Source of the DNA: Zhouia amylolytica
GTDB taxonomy: Bacteria > Bacteroidota > Bacteroidia > Flavobacteriales > Flavobacteriaceae
DNA length: 59,802 nucleotides
Reading direction: 5' to 3'
Assembly: GCF_900116365.1 (NCBI RefSeq)
Contig: NZ_FPAG01000012.1
Span: 1-59,802 of the forward strand
The notes under the pieces are model-generated. The model ran no database searches and was not told the DNA's origin. It saw only the letters and a program-made list of their open reading frames with translations. This document shows, in pieces, positions 26,238 to 34,608 of this stretch (its first letter is position 1; each line of letters opens with the position of its first letter). The translations under genes were made by a program, and so were the position numbers.

Positions 26238-27527
26238 TTATGCTAAACTTCTCAGTACTTTATTTACAGCATTGATAGTATAATCAAGGTCATCGTATGT
26301 TAGTGCATCATTCAGGAACCAACTTTCGAAGGCGCTCGGAGGCAAATATACTCCTTCGGCCAACATCCCATGGAAAAACTTTTTAAAAGTATCATTATTT
26401 CCTTTGGCCGCTGAATCGAAGTCCACTACTGCTTCCTCGGTAAAGTGTACAGAAATCATAGATCCTAAACGGTTGATCGTATAAGGTATTTTCGCATCGT
26501 TAAGCACTTTCGTCAACCCTTTATGCAGGTAGGCTGTTTTTTCAGACAGGCTGCTAAAAATCTCAGGGTTTTCATTTAATTCGCTCAACATGGATAATCC
26601 GGCGGCCATTGCTAATGGATTACCACTTAAAGTTCCAGCCTGATATACAGGTCCTAGTGGCGCCAGATGATTCATGATTTCGTTTCTTGAAGCAAAAGCC
26701 CCTACAGGTAAGCCACCTCCAATCACTTTTCCAAAACAAACGATATCGGCTTTTATATTCAATAGTTCCTGAGCACCTCCTTTGGCAAGGCGGAAACCGG
26801 TCATGACCTCATCAAAGATCAACAACACTCCGTGCTCATCACATAATTTTCTTAGTCCCTCCAAAAATCCAGGCTTTGGAATAATACAGCCCATATTACC
26901 GGCTACAGGTTCCAGAATAATTGCTGCGACTTCTTCTTTATTTGCTTTAAGGAGTTCTTCTACATTATCCAGGTCGTTATAGCGTGCCAACAAGGTGTCT
27001 TTAGCTGTACCTTGTGTAACGCCCGGACTATTGGGGCTACCAAAGGTTACCGCTCCACTACCCGCCTGAATAAGGAATGAATCTGAATGCCCGTGATAAC
27101 ATCCGGCAAACTTTATTATTTTGTCTCTTCCTTTATATCCACGTGCCAGTCGAACTGCACTCATACAGGCTTCCGTACCACTATTCACAAAACGAATCTT
27201 ATCGATATTTGGGACCATGGAAACTGCAAGTTTTGCAATTTCAGTTTCGATTTCTGTGGGGATTCCAAATGAAGTTCCCTTCTGGGCTTTGTCAACAACC
27301 GCATCGATAACAGGTTGGTGAGCATGTCCTAAAATCATCGGACCCCATGAGGCGATATAATCAATAAGTTTATTACCGTCTTCATCATACAAATAAGCAC
27401 CCTTTGCTTCTTTCACAAACACAGGTTCGCCTCCGACTGCATTAAATGCTCTAACCGGTGAGTTCACACCTCCCGGGATATACTTTTGAGCTTCAGCAAA
27501 TAAGGCGCTACTTCTTTTATAAATCAT
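26238..27527 (-). CDS. hemL: Glutamate-1-semialdehyde 2,1-aminomutase
   Basis: Converts glutamate-1-semialdehyde to 5-aminolevulinate in the C5 route of heme synthesis; PLP enzyme of the cytoplasm. The 429-residue length is right. Signatures: [12 protein letters not shown] (17-28), the [16 protein letters not shown] phosphate-binding stretch (115-130), [11 protein letters not shown] (236-246, Asp239) and the PLP lysine in [11 protein letters not shown] (Lys267). It is the last gene of an operon: the glucosaminidase gene ends 9 bp before the hemL ATG. Confidence 0.97.
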   Translation of the reverse strand: MIYKRSSALFAEAQKYIPGGVNSPVRAFNAVGGEPVFVKEAKGAYLYDEDGNKLIDYIASWGPMILGHAHQPVIDAVVDKAQKGTSFGIPTEIETEIAKLAVSMVPNIDKIRFVNSGTEACMSAVRLARGYKGRDKIIKFAGCYHGHSDSFLIQAGSGAVTFGSPNSPGVTQGTAKDTLLARYNDLDNVEELLKANKEEVAAIILEPVAGNMGCIIPKPGFLEGLRKLCDEHGVLLIFDEVMTGFRLAKGGAQELLNIKADIVCFGKVIGGGLPVGAFASRNEIMNHLAPLGPVYQAGTLSGNPLAMAAGLSMLSELNENPEIFSSLSEKTAYLHKGLTKVLNDAKIPYTINRLGSMISVHFTEEAVVDFDSAAKGNNDTFKKFFHGMLAEGVYLPPSAFESWFLNDALTYDDLDYTINAVNKVLRSLA

Positions 27528-27536
27528 TCTTCTCTC

Positions 27537-28361
27537 TTAATTTTTTATTATTAATTTCTGACCAATAGCAATAATATTATCACGTAAACCATTCAAACGC
27601 TTTAATACATCGACAGTCAGGTTATATCTTCTTGAAATCGAATACAAAGTTTCTCCCTTTTCAACCACATGAACATTACCTGAAGACTTAGCAACCACGA
27701 CGGGAGTATCCACTACTTCCTCGTAACGGCCTTTTAAAACTTCTTTATCTAAATTATACAATTCATAGCGTTGGATCAGGCTGATCAATTTTTCAGGATA
27801 TCTTCTATCCGTTGCGTATCCTGCCTTTCTTAATCCTCTGGCCCAACCTTTATAATCGCTTGGCTTTAATTTAAACAAGAAAGCATATCTGCTTCGGGTT
27901 GTCAGGAACCTCGAGTGATCTTCAAATGATTGTCCCGGATCGCTATATTTTCTAAAACATTCTCCTTTTTCATCATCATCGTGAAATACACCTTCACCAC
28001 CCCAATTATGGCATTTTATACCAAAGTGATTATTTGCCTTTCTCACTAAAGTACCTTTTCCTGCTCCGCTTTCCAGAATGGCCTGAGCCATGGTTATACT
28101 GGCCGGGATTCCGTGTTCTACCATATTTTGCTTGGCAACAGGACTAAAGTAATCGATATAATCCTGTACAGTATTGATGGTTACGGTTGTTTTAGAGGTT
28201 GACTCGAGCGTTTCCTTTTCGGTCTCGTCCCTCGAATCATTTTTATTTACAACAACCTCACGTTTAACAGGCGGTCTTTTCTTGCTGGAGGCTACTTTCT
28301 TTTTAGATCCACAGCTTGCCAAAACAAGCACACACAATAAAATAGTTATTTTTTTAAACAT
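27537..28361 (-). CDS. Glucosaminidase with C-terminal LysM (lipoprotein)
   Basis: A 274-residue cell-wall hydrolase. The N-terminus is a lipoprotein signal (MFKKITILLCVLVLASC, Cys17). A basic Lys/Arg/Glu-rich linker follows, then a glucosaminidase domain (about 70-210) with ITMAQAILESGAGKGTL, KANNHFGIKCH and FRKYSDPGQSFEDHSRFL; the Glu in ILESGAG is the likely catalytic acid. A LysM peptidoglycan-binding module closes the protein (VVEKGETLYSISRRYNLT, then IAIGQKLIIKN). It overlaps the upstream PLP gene by 8 bp and lies 9 bp before hemL. Confidence 0.92.
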   Translation of the reverse strand: MFKKITILLCVLVLASCGSKKKVASSKKRPPVKREVVVNKNDSRDETEKETLESTSKTTVTINTVQDYIDYFSPVAKQNMVEHGIPASITMAQAILESGAGKGTLVRKANNHFGIKCHNWGGEGVFHDDDEKGECFRKYSDPGQSFEDHSRFLTTRSRYAFLFKLKPSDYKGWARGLRKAGYATDRRYPEKLISLIQRYELYNLDKEVLKGRYEEVVDTPVVVAKSSGNVHVVEKGETLYSISRRYNLTVDVLKRLNGLRDNIIAIGQKLIIKN

Positions 28362-29262
28362 CTATCAAGGGTAGTTTTTTTTGTTTCAATCGTTGATTCA
28401 TCCCGGCAATACCCTGAAGGCCACCAGTATGGATCACTAAAATTTTTGTATTAGGTTCAAACTTATCATTTTTAATCATATCTACCAGTCCGTAAAGCAT
28501 TTTTCCTGTATAAACGGGATCCAAAGGGATTTTTGTTTCTCGTTTGAATTCATTTATAAATTCGATCAGTTCCGGCTTGACTTTAGCATATCCTCCAAAA
28601 TGATAATCGGTAACCAAACTCCAATTTTCCTTGTGGACAAATTTAAGGATTTCATTTTTTAAAAAGTCTCCTTTAAGCGCAGGAAAACCCAGTACTTTTT
28701 GGTTAGGGGATGCACTATTGATAATTCCAGAGATCGTACCACCGGTGCCTACACTCAATCCAATATAATCGAACTCAGCATCTTCTTCGGTTAAAATCTC
28801 CTCACATCCTTTAACTGCAAGTTGATTGGTACCTCCTTCCGGAACAAGATAGCATTTACCAAACTTCGCTGTTAATTCTGCCTGAAATTCGGGTATATTT
28901 TTATTTCTGTAAGCTGTTCGGGATACAAAATCAAAATGCATTCCGCAATCTTTGGCGAAGCTGAGGGTAGGATTATCAGGAACCTCTTTTTCTAATTCCT
29001 CACCTCGTATAATCCCGACACTTTTAAACCCATATTCTTTGGCTGCATATGCGGTAGCTGCAATATGATTTGAATAAGCACCTCCAAAAGTAAGGATGGT
29101 ATCGTCCCCTTTATTTTTGGCTTCAGAAAGATTGTACTTAAGCTTCCGATATTTATTACCTGAAATGAATGGATGGATTAAATCTTCCCGTTTGATAACG
29201 AGTTCAACATCCTTTTCTCTGCATATACTGAGAAGTACTTTTTCATTGTGTATGGATATCAT
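28354..29262 (-). CDS. PLP-dependent ACC deaminase / D-cysteine desulfhydrase family protein
   Basis: A 302-residue cytoplasmic PLP enzyme. The PLP-lysine motif lies at HPFISGNKYRKLKYNL (about 30-45, Lys37); FGGAYSNHIAATAYAAKEYG and the glycine-rich loop SVGTGGTISGI fit the 1-aminocyclopropane-1-carboxylate deaminase/D-cysteine desulfhydrase family. The real reaction is not decidable from sequence; in bacteria lacking ACC, desulfhydrase activity is more usual. It heads the operon with the glucosaminidase gene (8-bp overlap) and hemL. Confidence 0.88.
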   Translation of the reverse strand: MISIHNEKVLLSICREKDVELVIKREDLIHPFISGNKYRKLKYNLSEAKNKGDDTILTFGGAYSNHIAATAYAAKEYGFKSVGIIRGEELEKEVPDNPTLSFAKDCGMHFDFVSRTAYRNKNIPEFQAELTAKFGKCYLVPEGGTNQLAVKGCEEILTEEDAEFDYIGLSVGTGGTISGIINSASPNQKVLGFPALKGDFLKNEILKFVHKENWSLVTDYHFGGYAKVKPELIEFINEFKRETKIPLDPVYTGKMLYGLVDMIKNDKFEPNTKILVIHTGGLQGIAGMNQRLKQKKLPLIDV

Positions 29263-29305
29263 TCGGTAAAGGAAGAATTTATGTTCGTTACATTAACGGA
29301 GCCAT

Positions 29306-29647
29306 CTAGACTTTATTTGAAATCCCATAATAATACACAAAGCTCCAGGGACTTCTCGACTTCAAATAACCAGTGTTTTGTTCATTTTTATAAGCCTCTC
29401 GTTCAAAACTTATATTTTTATATGCAGTATATGCGTTTCCATATTTAACTATCCCAATAAGCCATTCTGTTAAATAGATCAGGTAAAATGGAATAATCAG
29501 CAACTCCAACTGTTGACGAAGATGAATTTTCTCGTGATTAATCAAGACCTGATCTTGCTTTAAAACATCTTCTTTCACAAAGATTACTGGCCATAAGGTT
29601 AAACCTACATAGGGTTTTGGAAATATATGTTTAAATACTAAAATCAT
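29306..29647 (-). CDS. Small membrane protein with an HExxH-type motif
   Basis: A 113-residue protein with hydrophobic segments at about 10-25 and 47-67. Between them lies LINHEKIHLRQQ (35-46), which contains the zinc-peptidase-type pattern His-Glu-x-x-His and is followed by LIYLTEWLIGIV. This resembles the M56/BlaR1-like peptidase core, but at 113 residues it is much shorter than the family, so it may be a mini-peptidase or a structural relative. It lies 43 bp upstream of the desulfhydrase operon on the same strand and could be its first gene. Confidence 0.6.
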   Translation of the reverse strand: MILVFKHIFPKPYVGLTLWPVIFVKEDVLKQDQVLINHEKIHLRQQLELLIIPFYLIYLTEWLIGIVKYGNAYTAYKNISFEREAYKNEQNTGYLKSRSPWSFVYYYGISNKV

Positions 29648-29679
29648 ATTTCACTTATCTCAAACAGTTTTAATTCTGT

Positions 29680-29687
29680 TATATTTG
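29680..29687 (+). promoter_or_regulatory. -7 element for the DUF5522 mini-gene
   Basis: TATATTTG matches TAnnTTTG, about 95 bp before the ATG at 29783. No TTG at -33. A second box with one mismatch (GATATTTG, about 29771-29778) lies closer to the ATG. Confidence 0.4.
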
Positions 29688-29782
29688 TAAAGTTAATTAT
29701 ATACGGAGTAATATATAACGAACTATCATAAATAAATTTTAAAGAGTTATTCACAAAATAACTTTTTACGATATTTGTTCGC

Positions 29783-29944
29783 ATGAAAAAGATTATTCCT
29801 TTAGAAGAAGGAGATTATTACCTGTCTCCGCAAGGATACAGGGTTTTTACAGAGAAGTATCATTTAAAGCGTGGGTATTGCTGCGAAAGTGGTTGCAAGC
29901 ACTGTCCATACGGATTTAACAAAAAGACTAATACTCAAAAATAA
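29783..29944 (+). CDS. DUF5522 mini-protein
   Basis: A 53-residue gene too short for standard length cut-offs. It reads MKKIIPLEEGDYYLSPQGYR, then VFTEKYHLKRG, then the cysteine block YCCESGCKHCPY (32-43) and a basic tail. The motif YHLKRGxCCxxGCxHCPY is the same as in the C-terminal half of the CWC-DUF5522 fusion at 25811-26167. The four cysteines and the histidine suggest a small zinc ribbon. It is divergent from the HExxH-type gene and precedes hutU by about 150 bp. Confidence 0.88.
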   Translation: MKKIIPLEEGDYYLSPQGYRVFTEKYHLKRGYCCESGCKHCPYGFNKKTNTQK

Positions 29945-30093
29945 ATAAGCTTTCTTTTGGATAACAACCTTATGAAATACAAGTCTACTACTGCTTATTC
30001 CTATCATAGGGCTGATATCCGCTATCCTTAGTTTTACATTATTGACCTTGAACCTTAAGTTTTATTTTTTCAATAATTGTAAACGATTACATC

Positions 30094-32097
30094 ATGACAT
30101 TCAAAGAGCAAATTTTAGAGGGTATTCCCAGCGAACTACCTCAACCGAAAGTATACGAAACTGAAATTAATCACGCACCAAAGCGCAAGGAAATACTAAA
30201 CGAGCAGGAGAAAAAACTGGCTCTTAAAAATGCGCTTCGCTATTTTGATGCGGCCCATCACGAAACTTTAATACCTGAATTTAAAGAGGAACTTGACAAG
30301 TATGGCCGTATCTATATGTACAGGCTTCGCCCGGATTATGAGATGAAAGCCCGTTCTATTGAGGCCTATCCTGCAAAAAGCAAACAGGCGGCTGCGATTA
30401 TGTTGATGATTCAAAACAATTTGGATTATGCCGTTGCTCAACACCCGCATGAACTTATCACCTATGGTGGTAACGGGGCTGTATTTCAAAATTGGGCTCA
30501 GTACAGACTCACGATGAAATACCTGGCTGAGATGAATGATGAGCAAACCCTGGTAATGTATAGTGGGCATCCAATGGGTCTTTTCCCTTCTCACAAAGAC
30601 GCTCCCAGGGTGGTTGTTACTAACGGAATGATGATTCCGAATTATTCGAAGCCGGATGACTGGGAGAAATTCAATGCATTGGGAGTTACTCAATACGGAC
30701 AAATGACTGCAGGAAGTTATATGTATATCGGTCCGCAGGGGATTGTTCACGGTACCACCATTACGGTTCTGAATGGATTTAGAAAAATTGGCAAGATGCC
30801 TCAGGGCAACCTATTTGTTACTTCCGGATTAGGGGGAATGAGTGGAGCTCAACCAAAGGCCGGAAATATTGCCGGTTGTATTACCGTGTGTGCAGAAGTG
30901 AACCCGAAAGCTACGCACACAAGACATTCTCAAGGCTGGGTAGATGAAGTTATTTCTGATTTAGATCTATTATCCGAACGTGTAAAACAAGCAAAAGCAA
31001 ATAAAGAGACTGTTTCCATTGCTTATCAGGGTAACGTGGTTGATGTTTGGGAAAAATTTGATACTGAAAACATACATATCGACCTTGGGTCGGATCAAAC
31101 TTCTTTGCACAATCCGTGGGCAGGAGGATATTACCCTGCAGGTTTAAGCTTTGAAGAATCGAACGAACTGATGGCCAATAAGCCTGAAGAATTCAAAGAG
31201 GCCGTACAAGAGTCGTTGAGAAGGCAGGCAGCAGCCATCAACAAACATGCTGCGAAAGGCACGTACTTCTTTGATTATGGAAATGCTTTCTTATTGGAGG
31301 CATCAAGAGCGGGGGCGGATATTATGAACACCCCGGAGGAAGCGATTAAAACGAACCGTGAATTCAGGTATCCGAGTTATGTACAGGACATCATGGGACC
31401 TATGTGTTTTGATTACGGGTTCGGACCATTCCGATGGGTTTGTGCCAGTGGAGACCCTGAGGACCTCAAAAAGACTGATGAGATTGCCTGTAAAGTTTTG
31501 GAAGAAATCATGACTAATTCCCCTGAGGAGATACGTCAGCAAATGGCGGATAACATCCAGTGGATCCAAGGAGCCCAGGAAAACAAACTTGTGGTAGGCT
31601 CACAAGCGAGGATCTTGTATGCCGATGCCGAAGGACGTATGAAAATAGCTGAAGCCTTTAATAAAGCTATTTCGAAAAATGAAATAGGTTTTGTAATTTT
31701 AGGTAGAGACCATCATGATGTGAGTGGTACGGACTCTCCATATCGCGAAACCTCCAATATTTATGACGGCTCTCGTTTTACAGCGGATATGGCCATTCAT
31801 AATGTAATAGGCGATAGCTTTAGAGGTGCTACCTGGGTGAGTATTCACAATGGTGGTGGCGTTGGATGGGGAGAAGTTATAAACGGCGGATTTGGTATGG
31901 TTCTTGATGGTACTAAAGATGCAGACAGACGTCTGAAATCGATGCTTTTCTGGGATGTTAACAATGGTATCTCCAGACGCAGTTGGGCTCGAAACGAAGG
32001 GGCTGTTTTTGCCATCAAAAGAGCTATGGAGGTTGAGCCAAATTTAAAGGTTACACTTCCAAACAATGTCGATGAAGATCTGCTGAATAATGTTTAA
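30094..32097 (+). CDS. hutU: Urocanate hydratase
   Basis: Adds water to urocanate to form imidazolone propionate, the second step of histidine breakdown; NAD+ cofactor, cytoplasm. The 667 residues fit the longer Bacteroidota form. Recognised features include LITYGGNGAVFQNWAQYRLTMK (about 121-142), MYSGHPMGLFPSH, MTAGSYMYIGPQGIVHGT, GLGGMSGAQPKAG and the C-terminal HNGGGVGWGEVINGGFGMV. No hutH, hutI or hutG is found in the window. The DUF4136 gene follows 65 bp later and may share the transcript. Confidence 0.95.
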   Translation: MTFKEQILEGIPSELPQPKVYETEINHAPKRKEILNEQEKKLALKNALRYFDAAHHETLIPEFKEELDKYGRIYMYRLRPDYEMKARSIEAYPAKSKQAAAIMLMIQNNLDYAVAQHPHELITYGGNGAVFQNWAQYRLTMKYLAEMNDEQTLVMYSGHPMGLFPSHKDAPRVVVTNGMMIPNYSKPDDWEKFNALGVTQYGQMTAGSYMYIGPQGIVHGTTITVLNGFRKIGKMPQGNLFVTSGLGGMSGAQPKAGNIAGCITVCAEVNPKATHTRHSQGWVDEVISDLDLLSERVKQAKANKETVSIAYQGNVVDVWEKFDTENIHIDLGSDQTSLHNPWAGGYYPAGLSFEESNELMANKPEEFKEAVQESLRRQAAAINKHAAKGTYFFDYGNAFLLEASRAGADIMNTPEEAIKTNREFRYPSYVQDIMGPMCFDYGFGPFRWVCASGDPEDLKKTDEIACKVLEEIMTNSPEEIRQQMADNIQWIQGAQENKLVVGSQARILYADAEGRMKIAEAFNKAISKNEIGFVILGRDHHDVSGTDSPYRETSNIYDGSRFTADMAIHNVIGDSFRGATWVSIHNGGGVGWGEVINGGFGMVLDGTKDADRRLKSMLFWDVNNGISRRSWARNEGAVFAIKRAMEVEPNLKVTLPNNVDEDLLNNV

Positions 32098-32162
32098 CCC
32101 GGTGTTCTGCTACGAAAGCAAACAGTTTGTGGCTGGCCACCAAAAATTAAAAGCTAATTGTT

Positions 32163-32705
32163 ATGAGAACAGTTAAATTATTATCATTGGTAGCCTTGAT
32201 CTCATTTTTTGCGGTTTCCTGCTCTTCCATAAAGGTAGCAGCCGACTATGACAGACAAGCAAACTTTAACGATTATAAAACATTTGCTTTTTACAAACCA
32301 GGAGTCGACAAGGCAGAAATCTCTGACCTTGACAAAAAACGGATTCTAAGAGCTGTAGAAAGAGAAATGATAGCAAAAGGATATACGCTTTCGGAGAACC
32401 CTGATGTATTGGTAAGTATTTTTACCAAAGAACGCGATCGGGTAAATGTATATAATAACGCCGGATGGGGCTGGGGACCATACTGGGGTCCATACTGGGG
32501 TATGGGATACAGTAATGTTTCGACCACTACTGAAGGTTCTTTATACATCGATATAATCGATGCTGAAGAAAAGGAGCTTGTCTGGCAGGGTAAAGGAACA
32601 GGTAATTTGGTAACTTCAGGTGATATTGACAAGAAGGTTGCAAAGATCAATGAATTCGTCATGGAAATCATGTCGCAATATCCACCAGGGTCATCGAACA
32701 AATAA
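32163..32705 (+). CDS. DUF4136 lipoprotein
   Basis: A 180-residue lipoprotein: signal MRTVKLLSLVALISFFAVSC (Cys20), then the DUF4136 pattern YDRQANFNDYKTFAFYKPGV, the middle EREMIAKGYTLSENPDVLVSI, a Trp/Gly/Tyr-rich loop (WGWGPYWGPYWGMGY, about 101-115) and a GSLYIDIIDAEEKELVWQG strand near the end. The domain is widespread in Gram-negative lipoproteins without known function. It is followed by a strong terminator and lies behind hutU, with no obvious functional link. Confidence 0.88.
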   Translation: MRTVKLLSLVALISFFAVSCSSIKVAADYDRQANFNDYKTFAFYKPGVDKAEISDLDKKRILRAVEREMIAKGYTLSENPDVLVSIFTKERDRVNVYNNAGWGWGPYWGPYWGMGYSNVSTTTEGSLYIDIIDAEEKELVWQGKGTGNLVTSGDIDKKVAKINEFVMEIMSQYPPGSSNK

Positions 32706-32712
32706 TAGCTTT

Positions 32713-32738
32713 AAAAAACCGCCAAATGGCGGTTTTTT
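32713..32738. terminator. Terminator after the DUF4136 gene
   Basis: AAAAAACCGCC, AAAT loop, GGCGGTTTTTT: an 11-bp perfect stem with A and T flanks. Confidence 0.9.
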
Positions 32739-32826
32739 CATTTCATAACGTGTTGTCTTTTATTTAAGAAAACGTTTTAGTTATGTTTTGTAACTTTACA
32801 TCAACACAAAACACTAAAAACACATT

Positions 32827-34584
32827 ATGAACACTGCATACACCAGCAATCCATTACTCGATAAGCTTCCTGCGCACCTGAAACAGTTTATCAAACCTCA
32901 GAACTATGATGATTATTCACCTATCAACCAGGCTGTATGGAGGTATGTCATGCGTAAGAATGTAGATTATTTAAGTAAGGTTGCTCATGAGTCTTACCTT
33001 GACGGACTTAAACAGACAGGGATTTCTATAGATCACATTCCGAGTATGTACGGAATGAATCGTATTTTAAAGGAAATTGGATGGGCGGCAGTTGCCGTCG
33101 ATGGTTTTATTCCGCCCAACGCCTTTATGGAATTCCAAGCCTATAACGTCCTGGTTATAGCATCAGACATTCGACAATTGGAACATATTGAGTACACTCC
33201 AGCTCCTGACATTATCCATGAAGGTGCGGGCCATGCACCTATCATTGCGAATCCTGAATACGCGGAGTATTTGCGTCGCTTTGGTGAAATTGGAGCTAAG
33301 GCCATTTCCAGCGCTAAGGATTACGAAATGTATGAGGCTATCAGGCATCTTTCGATCATAAAAGAGGCTGAAGGCACGCCTCAGGAAGAAATTGAGGCCG
33401 CTGAAAAGCGGGTTGATTATCTACAGGATCATATGGGAGCACCCAGTGAGATGGCTTTAATTAGAAATTTACACTGGTGGACGGTAGAATACGGATTGAT
33501 CGGCGAACTGGAAGATCCAAAAATATACGGTGCGGGACTTTTATCTTCTATCGGAGAAAGTGCCTGGTGTATGACAGACCAGGTAAAAAAATTACCGTAT
33601 ACCATTGAAGCTGCTTACCAGGGGTTTGACATCACTAAGCCCCAGCCACAGTTATATGTAACCCCTGACTTCGCTCATTTAAGCCTTGTTTTAGAGGAGT
33701 TCGCCAATACCATGGCTTTGAGAAAAGGCGGATTGAGTGGCCTTCAAAAACTTATCAAATCTGAAGCATTAGGTACTATTGAGCTTAGTACAGGAATACA
33801 GGTTTCGGGAATATTCACCAATGTAATTGAACATGACGGAAAGCCTGTTTATGTCCAAACAGCAGGAAAAACTGCCTTGGCATACCGGGAGAAGGAATTG
33901 GTAGGTCATGGCACAAACTATCACAGAGAAGGTTTTGGAAGTCCTATTGGAAAATTAAAAGGCATTAACCTGGCGATTGAAGACATGAGTCCTCGAGATC
34001 TCAAGGCCTACAAGATATACGAAGAACAACGGGTTACCTTTGAGTTTGAAGGAGGCATTAAAGTTGAGGGTGTTATCATTACCGGTAAAAGAAACCTACA
34101 GGGCAAAATTATACTCATTAGCTTAAAAGACTGTACGGTAACTTATGGTGACACTGTTCTATTCAAACCAGAATGGGGTGTATACGACATGGCTATCGGA
34201 AAGGAAGTAACTTCTGCTTTTTCCGGACCGGCTGATGTAAATAGTTTTGACCTCATCACTCATGTTCCTTCAGAAAAAACGATCAAATCTAAAAAATCTC
34301 CGGAGCGAATTGCTCTTGAAAGTTTATATCAACAAGTCAGGGAATATCGTGAGGGCAAGAACAGAACTATATCGCGACACAAAGTATTTGAAGAGTTGGT
34401 AGCACACTATCCCAACGACTGGTTGCTTTCGGTGGAGTTATATGAATTGGCCAGAAATAGTCATAATGACGAGTTTGCTCAAGAAATCTTAGATCATCTG
34501 GAAACTGTAAAATTAAACAGACCTCAGGTAGGTCATTTGATTGACGGTGGAATTTCATTGATCAATTCAGAATTAATTCATTAA
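32827..34584 (+). CDS. Aromatic amino acid hydroxylase (phenylalanine 4-hydroxylase-like)
   Basis: Iron- and tetrahydropterin-dependent hydroxylase that would convert phenylalanine to tyrosine in the cytoplasm. The N-terminal half holds the catalytic core: the iron-binding motif PDIIHEGAGHAPII (His131 and His136), IEYTPAPD before it, and SPINQAVWRYVMRKN near the start. At 585 residues it is twice as long as the proteobacterial enzyme: the extra C-terminal half (about 310-585, with LSTGIQVSGIFTNV) is the Bacteroidota-type extension of unknown role. The gene starts after a terminator and is followed 24 bp later by a sulfatase gene, probably in one transcript. Confidence 0.92.
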   Translation: MNTAYTSNPLLDKLPAHLKQFIKPQNYDDYSPINQAVWRYVMRKNVDYLSKVAHESYLDGLKQTGISIDHIPSMYGMNRILKEIGWAAVAVDGFIPPNAFMEFQAYNVLVIASDIRQLEHIEYTPAPDIIHEGAGHAPIIANPEYAEYLRRFGEIGAKAISSAKDYEMYEAIRHLSIIKEAEGTPQEEIEAAEKRVDYLQDHMGAPSEMALIRNLHWWTVEYGLIGELEDPKIYGAGLLSSIGESAWCMTDQVKKLPYTIEAAYQGFDITKPQPQLYVTPDFAHLSLVLEEFANTMALRKGGLSGLQKLIKSEALGTIELSTGIQVSGIFTNVIEHDGKPVYVQTAGKTALAYREKELVGHGTNYHREGFGSPIGKLKGINLAIEDMSPRDLKAYKIYEEQRVTFEFEGGIKVEGVIITGKRNLQGKIILISLKDCTVTYGDTVLFKPEWGVYDMAIGKEVTSAFSGPADVNSFDLITHVPSEKTIKSKKSPERIALESLYQQVREYREGKNRTISRHKVFEELVAHYPNDWLLSVELYELARNSHNDEFAQEILDHLETVKLNRPQVGHLIDGGISLINSELIH

Positions 34585-34608
34585 TTTTAGGGCGATAAAC
34601 CTAAATAT

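Noticed and set aside
29972-30093. Membrane-protein-like frame between the DUF5522 gene and hutU
   Set aside because: A hydrophobic stretch occurs in a frame without a start and would need a frameshift from MKYKST; too weak to call a pseudogene.
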